From Kyrpidia sp. (GTDB taxonomy: Bacteria > Bacillota > Bacilli > Kyrpidiales > Kyrpidiaceae), in the NCBI GenBank assembly GCA_029960885.1, contig JASBVV010000075.1, positions 1-47,188 of the forward strand: a stretch of 47,188 nt of DNA, read 5' to 3'. The number at the start of each line of letters is the position of its first letter. Position 1 is the first letter of the stretch. Of the stretch, positions 18,007 to 26,270 are shown one piece after another. A program made the translations under genes and the position numbers. Below the pieces are notes generated by a model. It was not told the origin of the DNA and did not search any database. It worked only from the letters and a program-made list of their open reading frames with translations.

Positions 18007-18787
18007 GGTCTTCGCCCTTCCTCTCCTCGGCGTCCCGCCATCTGGGCGGCAGGAACGCCTTCAACTTTTGCCCCAACAGATTCGGGTTCTCCCCGGCCTG
18101 GATCGACAGCACCCCTTCGATAATCAGTTCACGAATCATAATTTCTTCTTGGCTTCGTAATTTCAACTTGGCGGCAATGGGAAAATAGATCAGATTGGCG
18201 CTCGCCACCCCGTACAACGTCGCGATGAAGGCCGTGGCGATCAATGGCCCGAGGGACTGCACATCGCTGAGGTTGCTGAGCACGTGCACCAATCCCATCA
18301 CCGTCCCGATGATCCCCATGGTCGGTGCATACCCCCCGGCCGCCTCAAAAACCGCCGCCCCCTGCCGGTGCCGGTGTTCCAGGAACTGCACGTCCGTTTC
18401 CAGCATCGTCCGCACCAATTCCGGGTCCACCCCGTCGACGATCAACTGAATGCCCTGTTTGAGGAAAGGGTCTTCAAACTGTTCGATCCGATCCTCCAGC
18501 GCCAACAGCCCCTCTTTTCGAGCCGTTCCCGCTAATTCCACCAAATCGTTGATCAGCCGGTGGGGATTCTGCGTCTTCCCCAAAAACGCGACCTTCAGCA
18601 GCTTTGGAACCGCCAGAATCTGGTCCCGAGACAGTCCCACCAGGGTGGCCGCGAACGTCCCGCCGAAAACGATCAGGGCCGCCGTCCATTGAAACAGCGC
18701 CTGGATCTCCCCACCTTCGGCGATGAAGGCGACCACCAGGGCGCCGATCCCGAACACCATGCCGAGCACCGAAGCGAAATCCATCAC
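17993..18787 (-). CDS. motA: Flagellar motor stator protein MotA (or MotP)
   Basis: 264 residues with four membrane helices: two near the N-terminus (about 4-22 and 33-52) and two after a cytoplasmic loop (about 150-170 and 180-202). The loop has the charged residues that contact the rotor (LEDRIEQFEDPFLKQGIQLIVDGVDPELVRTML). GGYAPTMGIIGTVMGLVHVL and GPLIATAFIATLYGVASANLIYFPIA are family signatures. The start ATG 18787 overlaps the stop of the PDZ protein gene (ATGA), so motor genes are translationally coupled to a division-type gene. Confidence 0.95.
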   Translation of the reverse strand: MMDFASVLGMVFGIGALVVAFIAEGGEIQALFQWTAALIVFGGTFAATLVGLSRDQILAVPKLLKVAFLGKTQNPHRLINDLVELAGTARKEGLLALEDRIEQFEDPFLKQGIQLIVDGVDPELVRTMLETDVQFLEHRHRQGAAVFEAAGGYAPTMGIIGTVMGLVHVLSNLSDVQSLGPLIATAFIATLYGVASANLIYFPIAAKLKLRSQEEIMIRELIIEGVLSIQAGENPNLLGQKLKAFLPPRWRDAEERKGEDREAA

Positions 18788-20067
18788 GCATCACCTCCAA
18801 CCGGTGTCGATCCCTTCGTCTCCGCCCGGCCCGCTTCACTGCGCCCCCTCAGAATGGAAAATGCCCGGGCCCATCCCGCCCGGTCGAACGCCCGCCGTCC
18901 GTTCGACGGCTCAGGTCCGGGGGACGGGATGATCCCCAGCAGGTGGGGCTCCCCCTCAAACCGGCTGCGGGAGCAAAACCGAACATTCCCCGCCGGATCG
19001 CGAATCTCCAAACGCACAAAAGCCGGCTGGGCCCGGACCGCCTCATACAGGCCTTCCGGCGCGTGCACCGGTCTTCCGTTCACCGCTGTCACCGTGTCTC
19101 CGGGGCGAAGTCCCATCGCCCGGGCGGGTGTACCGGGCACCACCGCCATCACGTGGACGCCGTCGCGCCCCTGGACAAACCGGGGCGGACCCGCCCATTC
19201 CCGCCGCAGGGTCCGGGCGCTCAACCACTCCCGGGCAGCGGGCGCAAAGAGAGCCGGCAACCAGGCCAGCTCCGGACGCCCTCGGGCCGCCAGGGACAAC
19301 CCCAACAGGATGAGACCGTAGAGCGCCAGCATCCCGGCGCTGCGGACCGCCCGCTCTCTGGGCCGGCGTGCCACCGCGGCCGTCTCAAACCCTAACACCG
19401 CGGGCACGGCCAAAGGTCCGGCCGGGTTCGGTGCGGCGGCCGGCCACGAGATCACGGCGGAAGCGGAGACCGGCGCCGTCAACACCACCGGCACCACCCA
19501 AAACGGCTGCAGCAGATAGCCGCCCACGGTTCGGCCCCTTCGCCCGGGCAATTCCACCGGAATCGCCCACAAATCCCCTGCGGCGGCGATCAACAACCCT
19601 TCAACCAGGGTGAGCACCCCCGCCGTCCCCAGGATCGACACCACATCCAGATGAGCCCAGGCGCTCCATCCATGGACCGCCGCCCCGCCCGGAATCCACG
19701 CCGCGGGGACCCATCGCGCCGCCAGACTCAACGCGCTCACCAGACCCGCCCCATACGCAAAAGCGAGCCATCTCGAACGCACCAAACCAAGAAGGATCGT
19801 CGCGACGGCCGCCATCGCCACCCCACGCCCCTCCCCGGGCAGCCCCAGGGCAGAGAGCGCCGCGGTGGCCGGCACCCCGGCAACCGAGCCCAGGGCCAAG
19901 GCGGTCACCCACCGCATCCATGCCGGGTGCAGCTTCACGCCGTGAAGCCGCCGTTCCGCCTGAACCTGCTGGACGTACCGCCACAGCACCACCAGCGCCG
20001 CCGCGTCCGCCAGAGGCTGGATCCAGACGGTCAGAACGTGCGCCACCATCTCGCCCCAGCCGACCAT
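18784..20067 (-). CDS. minJ: Polytopic PDZ protein, MinJ-like division topology factor
   Basis: 427 residues. The N-terminal about 300 residues contain some eight hydrophobic helices; the C-terminal third holds a PDZ domain (DGVHVMAVVPGTPARAMGLRPGDTVTAVNGRPV). This layout and the position beside ctpB and ftsEX match B. subtilis MinJ (YvjD), which links DivIVA to MinD; the identification rests mainly on architecture and synteny. Start at ATG 20067 after GGGGGG; the frame is open 31 codons further, but that stretch lies across the ctpB tail region and is hydrophilic. Ends in an ATGA overlap with motA. Confidence 0.7.
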   Translation of the reverse strand: MVGWGEMVAHVLTVWIQPLADAAALVVLWRYVQQVQAERRLHGVKLHPAWMRWVTALALGSVAGVPATAALSALGLPGEGRGVAMAAVATILLGLVRSRWLAFAYGAGLVSALSLAARWVPAAWIPGGAAVHGWSAWAHLDVVSILGTAGVLTLVEGLLIAAAGDLWAIPVELPGRRGRTVGGYLLQPFWVVPVVLTAPVSASAVISWPAAAPNPAGPLAVPAVLGFETAAVARRPRERAVRSAGMLALYGLILLGLSLAARGRPELAWLPALFAPAAREWLSARTLRREWAGPPRFVQGRDGVHVMAVVPGTPARAMGLRPGDTVTAVNGRPVHAPEGLYEAVRAQPAFVRLEIRDPAGNVRFCSRSRFEGEPHLLGIIPSPGPEPSNGRRAFDRAGWARAFSILRGRSEAGRAETKGSTPVGGDA

Positions 20068-20149
20068 GGATCGATCCCCCCAAACAAGAACCGCCGCAGA
20101 TCTCTCTGCAGGATATAACTTCGACACCTTGCCGGCCGATCCCTTTGAC

Positions 20150-21571
20150 TCAGCTCCCAAGCAGCGACTTCAACACCTCGAGCCCTTTTTGCATCACGGG
20201 GTCGCTCTGCTTTTCTTTCGCAAGGACGGCGTCATTGAGTGCCGCGGCGGTGTCCCCGTCCAGCACGCCGGTGGGCGCCAACCCTTTCGACTGTTGGAAC
20301 GAACGCAGGGCCGCCGCCGTCTGGCCGCTGAAATAACCGTCCGTGCGCCCCGGGGAAAACCCGAGCGCCTCAAGGAAATTTTGCATGATCTTGACCGAAG
20401 TGTCGGTACTGTCCGGCTGAATCGGCTTCGTCAAGGACAGCGGGGGCAACTGCCAGTAATACGGCAGTTCCACCGGGTAAGTCGGTTGAATCCCTTTCTG
20501 GTGAATCCAGTTGCCATTCGGCGTGAGCCACTTGGCCATGGTGTACTTGATGTTGCTTCCGTCGGGAAAATCCAGCTCCGTTTGCACTGTGCCTTTCCCA
20601 AACGACCTCTGCCCGACCAAGGGATCATGTCCCGACTCCTGAAGGGCCGCCGCGAGAATTTCCGCCGCACTGGCGCTGCCCCCGTCGATCAGGGCCACCA
20701 CAGGGAAGGGCGCCTTGTCCAGGGTCGAGCGATGGACGTCCCGTTGTCCGGTCCGGTCCACCACTTGGACGATGATGCCGTGATTCGGAATCAATTTGTT
20801 TGCAATTTCCAGGCAGGCCTCCAAATATCCCCCGGGATTTCCACGCAAGTCGAGGACCAGCCCGCGCATTCCCTGGGCTTGAAGCTGGGCCAGGGCATCA
20901 TTGAATTCCTTGCCCGTATTCTCATTGAACTGACTGATGGCGATCCGCCCGATCCCCGGCTCGACCATCGACGAATCCACCGTGGTCAGCGGCACGGTAT
21001 CGCGCACCACTTTGATGTGCAGAACCTCCTTCACCCCGGGGCGCTGAATTTCCAGATCGGCCGTGGTCCCCTTTTTGCCCCGAATCAACAGAACCGCATC
21101 ATTGACATTCATGCCCTGAAGACTTTTCCCGTTGACCGAAAGAATCTGGTCATTGGCGCGCAGGCCCGCCTTTTCTGCCGGGGAGCCTTTGATCGGGGCC
21201 ACGACGACGATCTTGCCGTTTTCGGATTTCACCTCGGCCCCGATCCCTTCGAAGGAAGACCCCAGCGATTCATGAAATTGCTGGGCCGTAGCCCGGTCCA
21301 TGTAACTGGAAAACGGATCGCCCAGGGCCTGTACCATGCCTCCGATGGCGCCGTCCACCAACTTGGTGTCGTCGACCGGCTGGTAGTACTGCGCTTTCAA
21401 GGTTTGGAACGAACGAACCAACTTTTGAAACTCGGCGCGGTCCGCCGGCGTCAGAGGCGCGCCCGGATTGAAGAGATCGCCCCGCCACTGGAGAATCCCG
21501 TACGTCCCCGCACTGCCGGCGAACAACGCCAGGACGACGGCGATCACCAGACTGCGAAAACGGACTTGCAT
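20150..21571 (-). CDS. ctpB: C-terminal processing peptidase, S41 family
   Basis: 473 residues, exported and membrane-anchored by an N-terminal helix (about 7-25). A PDZ domain (about 105-175, GIGAEVKSENGKIVVV, GLRANDQILSVNG) precedes the S41 protease core; the catalytic Ser301 is in DGGSASAAEI and Lys326 and Gln330 in SFGKGTVQ. The C-terminus carries a peptidoglycan-binding domain (about 385-450, VKIMQNFLEALGFSPGRTDGYFSGQTAAALRSFQQ). CtpB in Bacillus cleaves SpoIVFA in the SigK checkpoint of sporulation; the adjacent ftsEX and MinJ-like genes give the same neighbourhood as in B. subtilis. Other CtpA-like roles remain possible. Confidence 0.9.
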   Translation of the reverse strand: MQVRFRSLVIAVVLALFAGSAGTYGILQWRGDLFNPGAPLTPADRAEFQKLVRSFQTLKAQYYQPVDDTKLVDGAIGGMVQALGDPFSSYMDRATAQQFHESLGSSFEGIGAEVKSENGKIVVVAPIKGSPAEKAGLRANDQILSVNGKSLQGMNVNDAVLLIRGKKGTTADLEIQRPGVKEVLHIKVVRDTVPLTTVDSSMVEPGIGRIAISQFNENTGKEFNDALAQLQAQGMRGLVLDLRGNPGGYLEACLEIANKLIPNHGIIVQVVDRTGQRDVHRSTLDKAPFPVVALIDGGSASAAEILAAALQESGHDPLVGQRSFGKGTVQTELDFPDGSNIKYTMAKWLTPNGNWIHQKGIQPTYPVELPYYWQLPPLSLTKPIQPDSTDTSVKIMQNFLEALGFSPGRTDGYFSGQTAAALRSFQQSKGLAPTGVLDGDTAAALNDAVLAKEKQSDPVMQKGLEVLKSLLGS

Positions 21572-21772
21572 GAAGGCAGCACCACCCCTGTCTCAGTGTA
21601 CGGCGCCCCAGCGACACCGCCCTACTCTGTATCTTGGCCAAACCCGCGTCCCGAAGCAATAGCTCCCCAAAAGACGCCAAAGGGCGGCCTTCCGCCGCCA
21701 CGCCCGCGATCGCCGCCGGTGGACCGGAAAGACCGCCCCCATTCGGCCGAGATCTGTCGTCCACTTGTCCGC

Positions 21773-22654
21773 TCAGACCCGGAGGAAACGGCGCATGGAC
21801 ACCACGCTCCCCCACATCCCGATGAACGCCCCCACGCCGAGCAGCAGGACCCCCACCTGTTCCAACAGCGGATGGGCCGGGACCAACTGAAAATAGTAGA
21901 ATCCCGGGACCGCCCGCACCAAATACCGGTAGGCGACCACAATGGCGGCGATCGGGACCAAGGCTCCGAGCGCCCCCATCAGGACCCCCTCGACAAAGAA
22001 CGGCCACCGGATAAAGCCGTTGGTGGCACCGACCAGTTTCATGATCTCGATCTCCCGGCGCCGGGCGAAAATCGTCAATTTGATCGTGTTGGCGATGAGG
22101 AACATCGCCGTGAAGAGCAGACCGATGATGAACACCAACCCGATATCCCGGATGATCCGGGTCACCTGAAACAGGCGCTCCACCATGTCTTTGGCGTACC
22201 GGACCGACTGCACCTGGGGCAATTTCCCGATCTCCGCCGCCACTTGCCCGGTCATGCGCGGATCCTTGGCCTGAACGACGAATTTATTGGGCAACGGATT
22301 CTCCCTCTCCAACCCGTCAAGCAAGCTGCTGTCCTCCTTCAGAGAGGCACGCAACTCCGCCAGGCCCTGTTCCTTGGAGACAAAGGTGACCGTCGCCACG
22401 TCCGGGCGGGCGGTGAGCCACTGCTGCACGGCGCGAATCTGAGCCGGCGTGGTCCCGTCCTTGAGGATCACATTCATCTGCACCTGCTGCTCCACTTGAC
22501 GGGACAGATTCTGGACATTCCAGGCCATGACGACAAACACGCCCAAAGCAGAGTGTGATCTCTGCAACGGCAATTGGACGGTTGTCATCCACCCGTTCCG
22601 CCCCAGGTTCCGCAAGCCTTCCCGGCAATGTCGTCCCAGGGTGCGCAACTTCAT
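21773..22654 (-). CDS. ftsX: Cell-division ABC transporter permease FtsX, first helix altered
   Basis: 293 residues. FtsX works with FtsE to control cell-wall hydrolases at the membrane. Family features are clear: the N-terminal GRHCREGLRNLGRNGWMTT, the extracellular domain, then GLVFIIGLLFTAMFLIANTIKLTIFARRREIEIMKLVGA and two more membrane helices near the C-terminus. The stretch between WMT and GVFVVMAWN (residues 26-37) should begin membrane helix 1 but is polar (VQLPLQRSHSA). Read one frame over, the same bases give PIAVAEITLCF, the expected hydrophobic pattern; see findings. Start overlaps the ftsE stop as ATGA. Confidence 0.9.
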   Translation of the reverse strand: MKLRTLGRHCREGLRNLGRNGWMTTVQLPLQRSHSALGVFVVMAWNVQNLSRQVEQQVQMNVILKDGTTPAQIRAVQQWLTARPDVATVTFVSKEQGLAELRASLKEDSSLLDGLERENPLPNKFVVQAKDPRMTGQVAAEIGKLPQVQSVRYAKDMVERLFQVTRIIRDIGLVFIIGLLFTAMFLIANTIKLTIFARRREIEIMKLVGATNGFIRWPFFVEGVLMGALGALVPIAAIVVAYRYLVRAVPGFYYFQLVPAHPLLEQVGVLLLGVGAFIGMWGSVVSMRRFLRV

Positions 22655-23331
22655 AATCCGTAAACCCCCCGCTCCTCGTCACGGACGATCCGGCCTTGCT
22701 CGATGGCGATCACCCGCTTTTTCCGGGTGTTGACGATATCCCGGTTATGGGTCGCCATCACCACCGTCGTGCCGCGGTCATTGATCTTCTCGAGCAGTCG
22801 AAGAATCTCCCAGGATGTCTCCGGATCCAGGTTCCCGGTGGGCTCATCGGCAATCAGCACCACGGGATTGTTCACCAGAGCCCGGGCCACCGCCACCCGC
22901 TGCTGCTCCCCCCCGGACAACTCCCCCGGCTTGGCGTGCATCCGATGGGAAAGGCCCACCAATTCCATGACCTCGGCCACCCGGCGGCGAATCTGCCGCC
23001 GGGGCATCTCGATCACTTCCAGGGCGAAGGCGACATTCTCCGCCGCGCTCAGTTGCGGCAGGAGTTTGAAATCCTGAAAGACAACCCCGATGCTGCGGCG
23101 CATGTACGGGATGCGCCGCTCCCGCATCCGGTCGATGTTGAATCCGTTGATAAAAATCTGCCCCCTCGTGGGTTTTTCCGCGCGGTACATCAACTTGACA
23201 AAGGTCGATTTCCCGGCGCCGCTCGGTCCGACCACATAGACAAATTCACCCCGGTCAATCCGAATGTCAATGCCTTGGAGGGCCGTCGCACCGTTCGGGT
23301 ATATCTTCCACACATCGTGCATTTCGATCAT
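22651..23331 (-). CDS. ftsE: Cell-division ATP-binding protein FtsE
   Basis: 226-residue ABC ATPase partner of FtsX. Walker A is VVGPSGAGKSTFVKLMYR, the Q-loop VVFQDFKLLPQL, the signature ELSGGEQQRVAVARAL, Walker B VVLIADEPTGNLDP, and the switch His is in VVMATHNRDIV. The N-terminus MIEMHDVWKIYPNGATALQGI is typical. It heads the cluster ftsE-ftsX-ctpB-minJ-motA-motB-rnz. A strong terminator 70 bases upstream separates it from the preceding small gene. I see no convincing promoter between them. Confidence 0.97.
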   Translation of the reverse strand: MIEMHDVWKIYPNGATALQGIDIRIDRGEFVYVVGPSGAGKSTFVKLMYRAEKPTRGQIFINGFNIDRMRERRIPYMRRSIGVVFQDFKLLPQLSAAENVAFALEVIEMPRRQIRRRVAEVMELVGLSHRMHAKPGELSGGEQQRVAVARALVNNPVVLIADEPTGNLDPETSWEILRLLEKINDRGTTVVMATHNRDIVNTRKKRVIAIEQGRIVRDEERGVYGL

Positions 23332-23397
23332 GCCGGCGATGTCCCCCCTCTGCGTCCTCCGCCCGATGCGAGGTTTATCCGTAAACCAGATTCGACA

Positions 23398-23442
23398 CGA
23401 AAAATAAAAAATCCTGTCCGCTCCACCGAATCGGACAGGATT
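23398..23442 (-). terminator. Strong rho-independent terminator before ftsE
   Basis: Minus strand AATCCTGTCCG (23442-23432) pairs perfectly with CGGACAGGATT (23420-23410) around an 11-base loop, followed by TTTTATTTTT. It lies about 150 bases past the stop of the 71-residue gene, which it presumably ends. The bases between (23443-23589) hold no gene I can support. Confidence 0.9.
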
Positions 23443-23589
23443 CGACGCTGCATTTTTCTTCCACCCCTTGATGTTGGGCGAAGGAACGGCGTAGTCGGCC
23501 TGCAGTCCCGATCTCGAGCCCGGACCGCCGCCGATGTGGTTCGGACACGGCCTCGGGATCGGTCTTCCCGCCGGCCTTGTGGCGCACCA

Positions 23590-23805
23590 TCAAAGGTAGC
23601 TCCACACCCGGCGCCGCCGATGCCACCGGCGGACCGGATTCGAGCGTTTCGCCCCGCCGGATGCCGTCAACTCGTCGATACTCTCCTGAATCTCCATGTG
23701 ACGCACCAGCAATTTCACCCGATCTTCCGGCGATGCAAACAAGTACATCTCCATCACTTCATCTTTTTGGCGCTCCAAGTCGCGTAGCGTTTTGACTTGC
23801 CCCAT
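23590..23805 (-). CDS. Small helical hypothetical protein (71 aa)
   Basis: Not recognised. The first 50 residues are strongly helical and charged (QVKTLRDLERQKDEVMEMYL, then ASPEDRVKLLVRHMEIQESIDELT), suggesting a short coiled-coil or helical hairpin; the last 20 residues are basic and aromatic (KRSNPVRRWHRRRRVW). There is no signal peptide, membrane helix or cysteine motif. Start at ATG 23805 behind GGGGAGGAGG. A good sigma-A promoter at 23916-23945 and a strong terminator downstream suggest an independently expressed gene between urease and ftsE. The basic tail could bind nucleic acid, but that is a guess. Confidence 0.6.
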   Translation of the reverse strand: MGQVKTLRDLERQKDEVMEMYLFASPEDRVKLLVRHMEIQESIDELTASGGAKRSNPVRRWHRRRRVWSYL

Positions 23806-23915
23806 GCCAAACAGCCTCCTCCCCGGTATCGGCAGATCCATGCGAAAGCCGGAAACCCGGCACCGCCACGGGCGTCCTCTCTTGCGTTAACTAAATGGTA
23901 ACTTTGTTTATTGAT

Positions 23916-23945
23916 ACTGTACCAAAAAAGTACGTTAAATGTCAA
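23916..23945 (-). promoter_or_regulatory. Sigma-A promoter of the 71-residue gene
   Basis: Minus strand TTGACA (23945-23940), 18 bases, TACAGT (23921-23916), in a markedly AT-rich stretch (23886-23970) that begins right after the ureD stop. The leader would be about 105 bases long. Confidence 0.6.
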
Positions 23946-23985
23946 GTAAACCTAACGTAAAATTGGCCCAAAAATCAGCGCTTCT

Positions 23986-24822
23986 TTACACGCCCCCGGG
24001 TTTCCGCGGCGCCCAGGCCGGCGCACCGAGAAGTCGCGGCCGCAACACCTCTCTGCCACGGTACAGAAGCGTTTGCAGCGACCATGCCGATCGCCCCAAG
24101 ACCCGAAGAACACATCCACCGTACATCAGTCGGGACACCCCCCCGTAGAACTCCCCGTCGCCCGGAGACGCCAATTCCCGGAGCCGGCCCATCTCCTCGT
24201 CTCCCACGGTCCCGGACAACACCCACAGAGTGGCCATGTGAGTGAATTCGCCCCACCCCAGCGCCGATCGCCCCCGACCCGGCTCGATCCAAAGGGAATC
24301 CCATGCCGTCCACGCCCCGGCCCAATACACGGAGGTCTGCAGGCGCAGTTCGGCAAACGCGAACACCTCACCCATGCCCAGGCGCCCCGGGGTCACCACC
24401 TCTCCCACCAAGGCCGTGGCGCCCGGCGCCAATTCCAGGACCGTCTCCCCCCGATGCCGGGAGCCGGCGAACGGCACGATCGGCTCGGGGAAATACTCCA
24501 GGACGGCATCCCGTTCCACCCGGAACCGCTGGATGAGGACACTCTCTTCGCCCCCGGAACCGGGATGGAGCCGGCAGGACGAGGGGGTGGTCAAAAAGAG
24601 GCGCGCCCCGGAACCCAGGGTGCACGCGATCTCGTACCGATCGCCGCCCAAAAGGCCCGGAGACGCGTCCATGAGGTAAATCACCATGGTTCCGTCCTCG
24701 GCATAGAAAGGTTTCGCCACTTTCAACGGGGTCTGCTGATAAGTGTCCACCAGCACCGTACGGCCTCGGCGAACCGCCGCCGCGGCCCGCCACATCCCCT
24801 GAACCCCCCGTCCCATGCTCAC
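23986..24822 (-). CDS. ureD: Urease accessory protein UreD (UreH)
   Basis: 278 residues. UreD binds apo-urease and, with UreF and UreG, delivers nickel. Recognisable blocks are [35 protein letters not shown], the SCRLHPG region, [24 protein letters not shown] and the [13 protein letters not shown] segment. Last gene of the urease cluster; the GTG start overlaps the ureG stop (GTGA), and a second possible start, ATG, lies two codons in. No terminator is obvious after the stop; the promoter of the next gene begins about 40 bases later. Confidence 0.93.
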   Translation of the reverse strand: MSMGRGVQGMWRAAAAVRRGRTVLVDTYQQTPLKVAKPFYAEDGTMVIYLMDASPGLLGGDRYEIACTLGSGARLFLTTPSSCRLHPGSGGEESVLIQRFRVERDAVLEYFPEPIVPFAGSRHRGETVLELAPGATALVGEVVTPGRLGMGEVFAFAELRLQTSVYWAGAWTAWDSLWIEPGRGRSALGWGEFTHMATLWVLSGTVGDEEMGRLRELASPGDGEFYGGVSRLMYGGCVLRVLGRSAWSLQTLLYRGREVLRPRLLGAPAWAPRKPGGV

Positions 24823-25490
24823 CCGGCCGCCTCTGCCCCGTGGTACCGGTCCGCCAGCCAGCGGGCGATGTCCGCCACCCCGTCGCCCGTCAGCAGGTTC
24901 GTAAACACGAACGGCCGCTCTCCCCGCATCTTTCGAGAGTCCCGGTCCATCACGTCCAAGCTCGCACCGACATACGGCGCCAGGTCGATTTTGTTGATCA
25001 CCAGCAGGTCGGACTGCCGCACCCCGGGACCTCCCTTCCGGGGGATTTTATCCCCTTGAGCCACATCGATCACGTACACGAACACATCGGCCAACTCCGG
25101 GCTGAACGCCGCCGCCAGATTATCCCCGCCGCTTTCGATAAAGATCATGTCCAGGTCGGGAAAGCGCTTTTCCAACTCCTCGACGGCATCCATGTTCATT
25201 GAGGCGTCTTCCCGGATGGCGGTGTGGGGACACCCCCCCGTCTCGACGCCGATGATCCGATCCGGAGGCAACACGCCGCTGCGCACAAGGATCTCCGCGT
25301 CCTCCTTCGTATAGATATCATTGGTAATCACCGCCACACTGTAGGTCTTCTTCAAAGTCGCGCACAATCGTTCCACCAAGGCCGTCTTGCCGGAACCCAC
25401 CGGCCCCCCGACACCCACGCGCATGGCTCGCCCTCCGCGAAAACTTCGATGCTGCCACTCATGATGATGATGGTCATGGCCTTGACACAC
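24819..25490 (-). CDS. ureG: Urease accessory GTPase UreG with His-rich N-terminus
   Basis: 223 residues. SIMIBI-class GTPase that carries nickel to urease. The P-loop is [23 protein letters not shown]-type switch [15 protein letters not shown] follows; the metal motif is [13 protein letters not shown] (CPH); [12 protein letters not shown] and the guanine motif [12 protein letters not shown] are all present. The N-terminus adds about 22 residues before the core, with the cluster [11 protein letters not shown], a probable nickel store. GTG start at 25490 behind AAAGGGGGAAG. The His cluster is of interest because ureE, the usual His-rich nickel donor, is absent from the cluster. Confidence 0.96.
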   Translation of the reverse strand: MCQGHDHHHHEWQHRSFRGGRAMRVGVGGPVGSGKTALVERLCATLKKTYSVAVITNDIYTKEDAEILVRSGVLPPDRIIGVETGGCPHTAIREDASMNMDAVEELEKRFPDLDMIFIESGGDNLAAAFSPELADVFVYVIDVAQGDKIPRKGGPGVRQSDLLVINKIDLAPYVGASLDVMDRDSRKMRGERPFVFTNLLTGDGVADIARWLADRYHGAEAAG

Positions 25491-25544
25491 GGCCGCTTCC
25501 CCCTTTTTCCCGGTTCGGCGGCTTGCGCCGTCCCGGTCGTTTCG

Positions 25545-26258
25545 TCAGGACATGAACAGCCGGGAATACAGCGTTTCGTGCCGGATCGCCGCCACCTCTT
25601 GAAAAACAAACGCCGCACCCATTCGCTCGACTTCCGGTTTTCCGTCCACAATGTCTCGAGCCGCCCGCTCGATTTCCGGCAACAGGTCCCGAATCGTCCT
25701 CTGGGCGTCGGTCTGGCCCACCACCGACAGGCGCAGCGCGCATTGAACCACCCCGACCGCCCCGGCATACAGATACCCCGCCACGGCGTCCTCGGCCCCG
25801 CCGCCGAGATGCGCCCACAACCATCCGTGGACCACCGGGGCCTGGCCGAAGCACCGCCCTTCTTCGATCCACGCCCGGTACCTTTCGATGCCGGATTCCG
25901 GATACACCGCTTCCGCCAGTCGAACATACCGCCGGCCGATCTTCACACTCCCTTCCCGGGATTCCCGCGCCAGCCGGCTGAGCGTGAGACGCCGGTCCAC
26001 CTCCTGGAGACGCACCTCTCCCGGCGAGCCCGGGGAGGTGAGTGCGCCTCCCGAAACGACGGCGTGGGCACAAAACACCCCCACCCCGTCGGTCCGACCG
26101 GTTCCCGCCCACACCGACGCCTCCAGCCACCCGCGCAACTCCCCCGGGCCGGACACCCGGCCTTCCCGCACCGCGGTCTCCAGGCCGAACGAGTGGGCGA
26201 ACGCGCCGGTGGGAAATGCGGAATCCAACAAAGGCAAAACGCGAAGGTCGAACCCCAT
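25545..26258 (-). CDS. ureF: Urease accessory protein UreF
   Basis: 237 residues, all-helical. UreF joins UreD and UreG in the activation complex. The family N-terminus LRVLPLLDSAFPTGAFAHSFGLETAVREG is clear, followed by LRGWLEAS, SRLARESREGSVKIGRRYVRLA, VVHGWLWAHLGG and the C-terminal QTDAQRTIRDLLPEIERAA. Starts 12 bases after ureBC and ends 54 bases before ureG. ureE, which normally lies between ureC and ureF in Bacillales, is missing here. Confidence 0.94.
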   Translation of the reverse strand: MGFDLRVLPLLDSAFPTGAFAHSFGLETAVREGRVSGPGELRGWLEASVWAGTGRTDGVGVFCAHAVVSGGALTSPGSPGEVRLQEVDRRLTLSRLARESREGSVKIGRRYVRLAEAVYPESGIERYRAWIEEGRCFGQAPVVHGWLWAHLGGGAEDAVAGYLYAGAVGVVQCALRLSVVGQTDAQRTIRDLLPEIERAARDIVDGKPEVERMGAAFVFQEVAAIRHETLYSRLFMS

Positions 26259-26270
26259 CCCCCACCTCTT

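Noticed and set aside
23375-23626. 83-codon frame on the minus strand between the small helical gene and ftsE
   Set aside because: It overlaps the end of the 71-residue gene, runs through the strong terminator hairpin and has no ribosome site.
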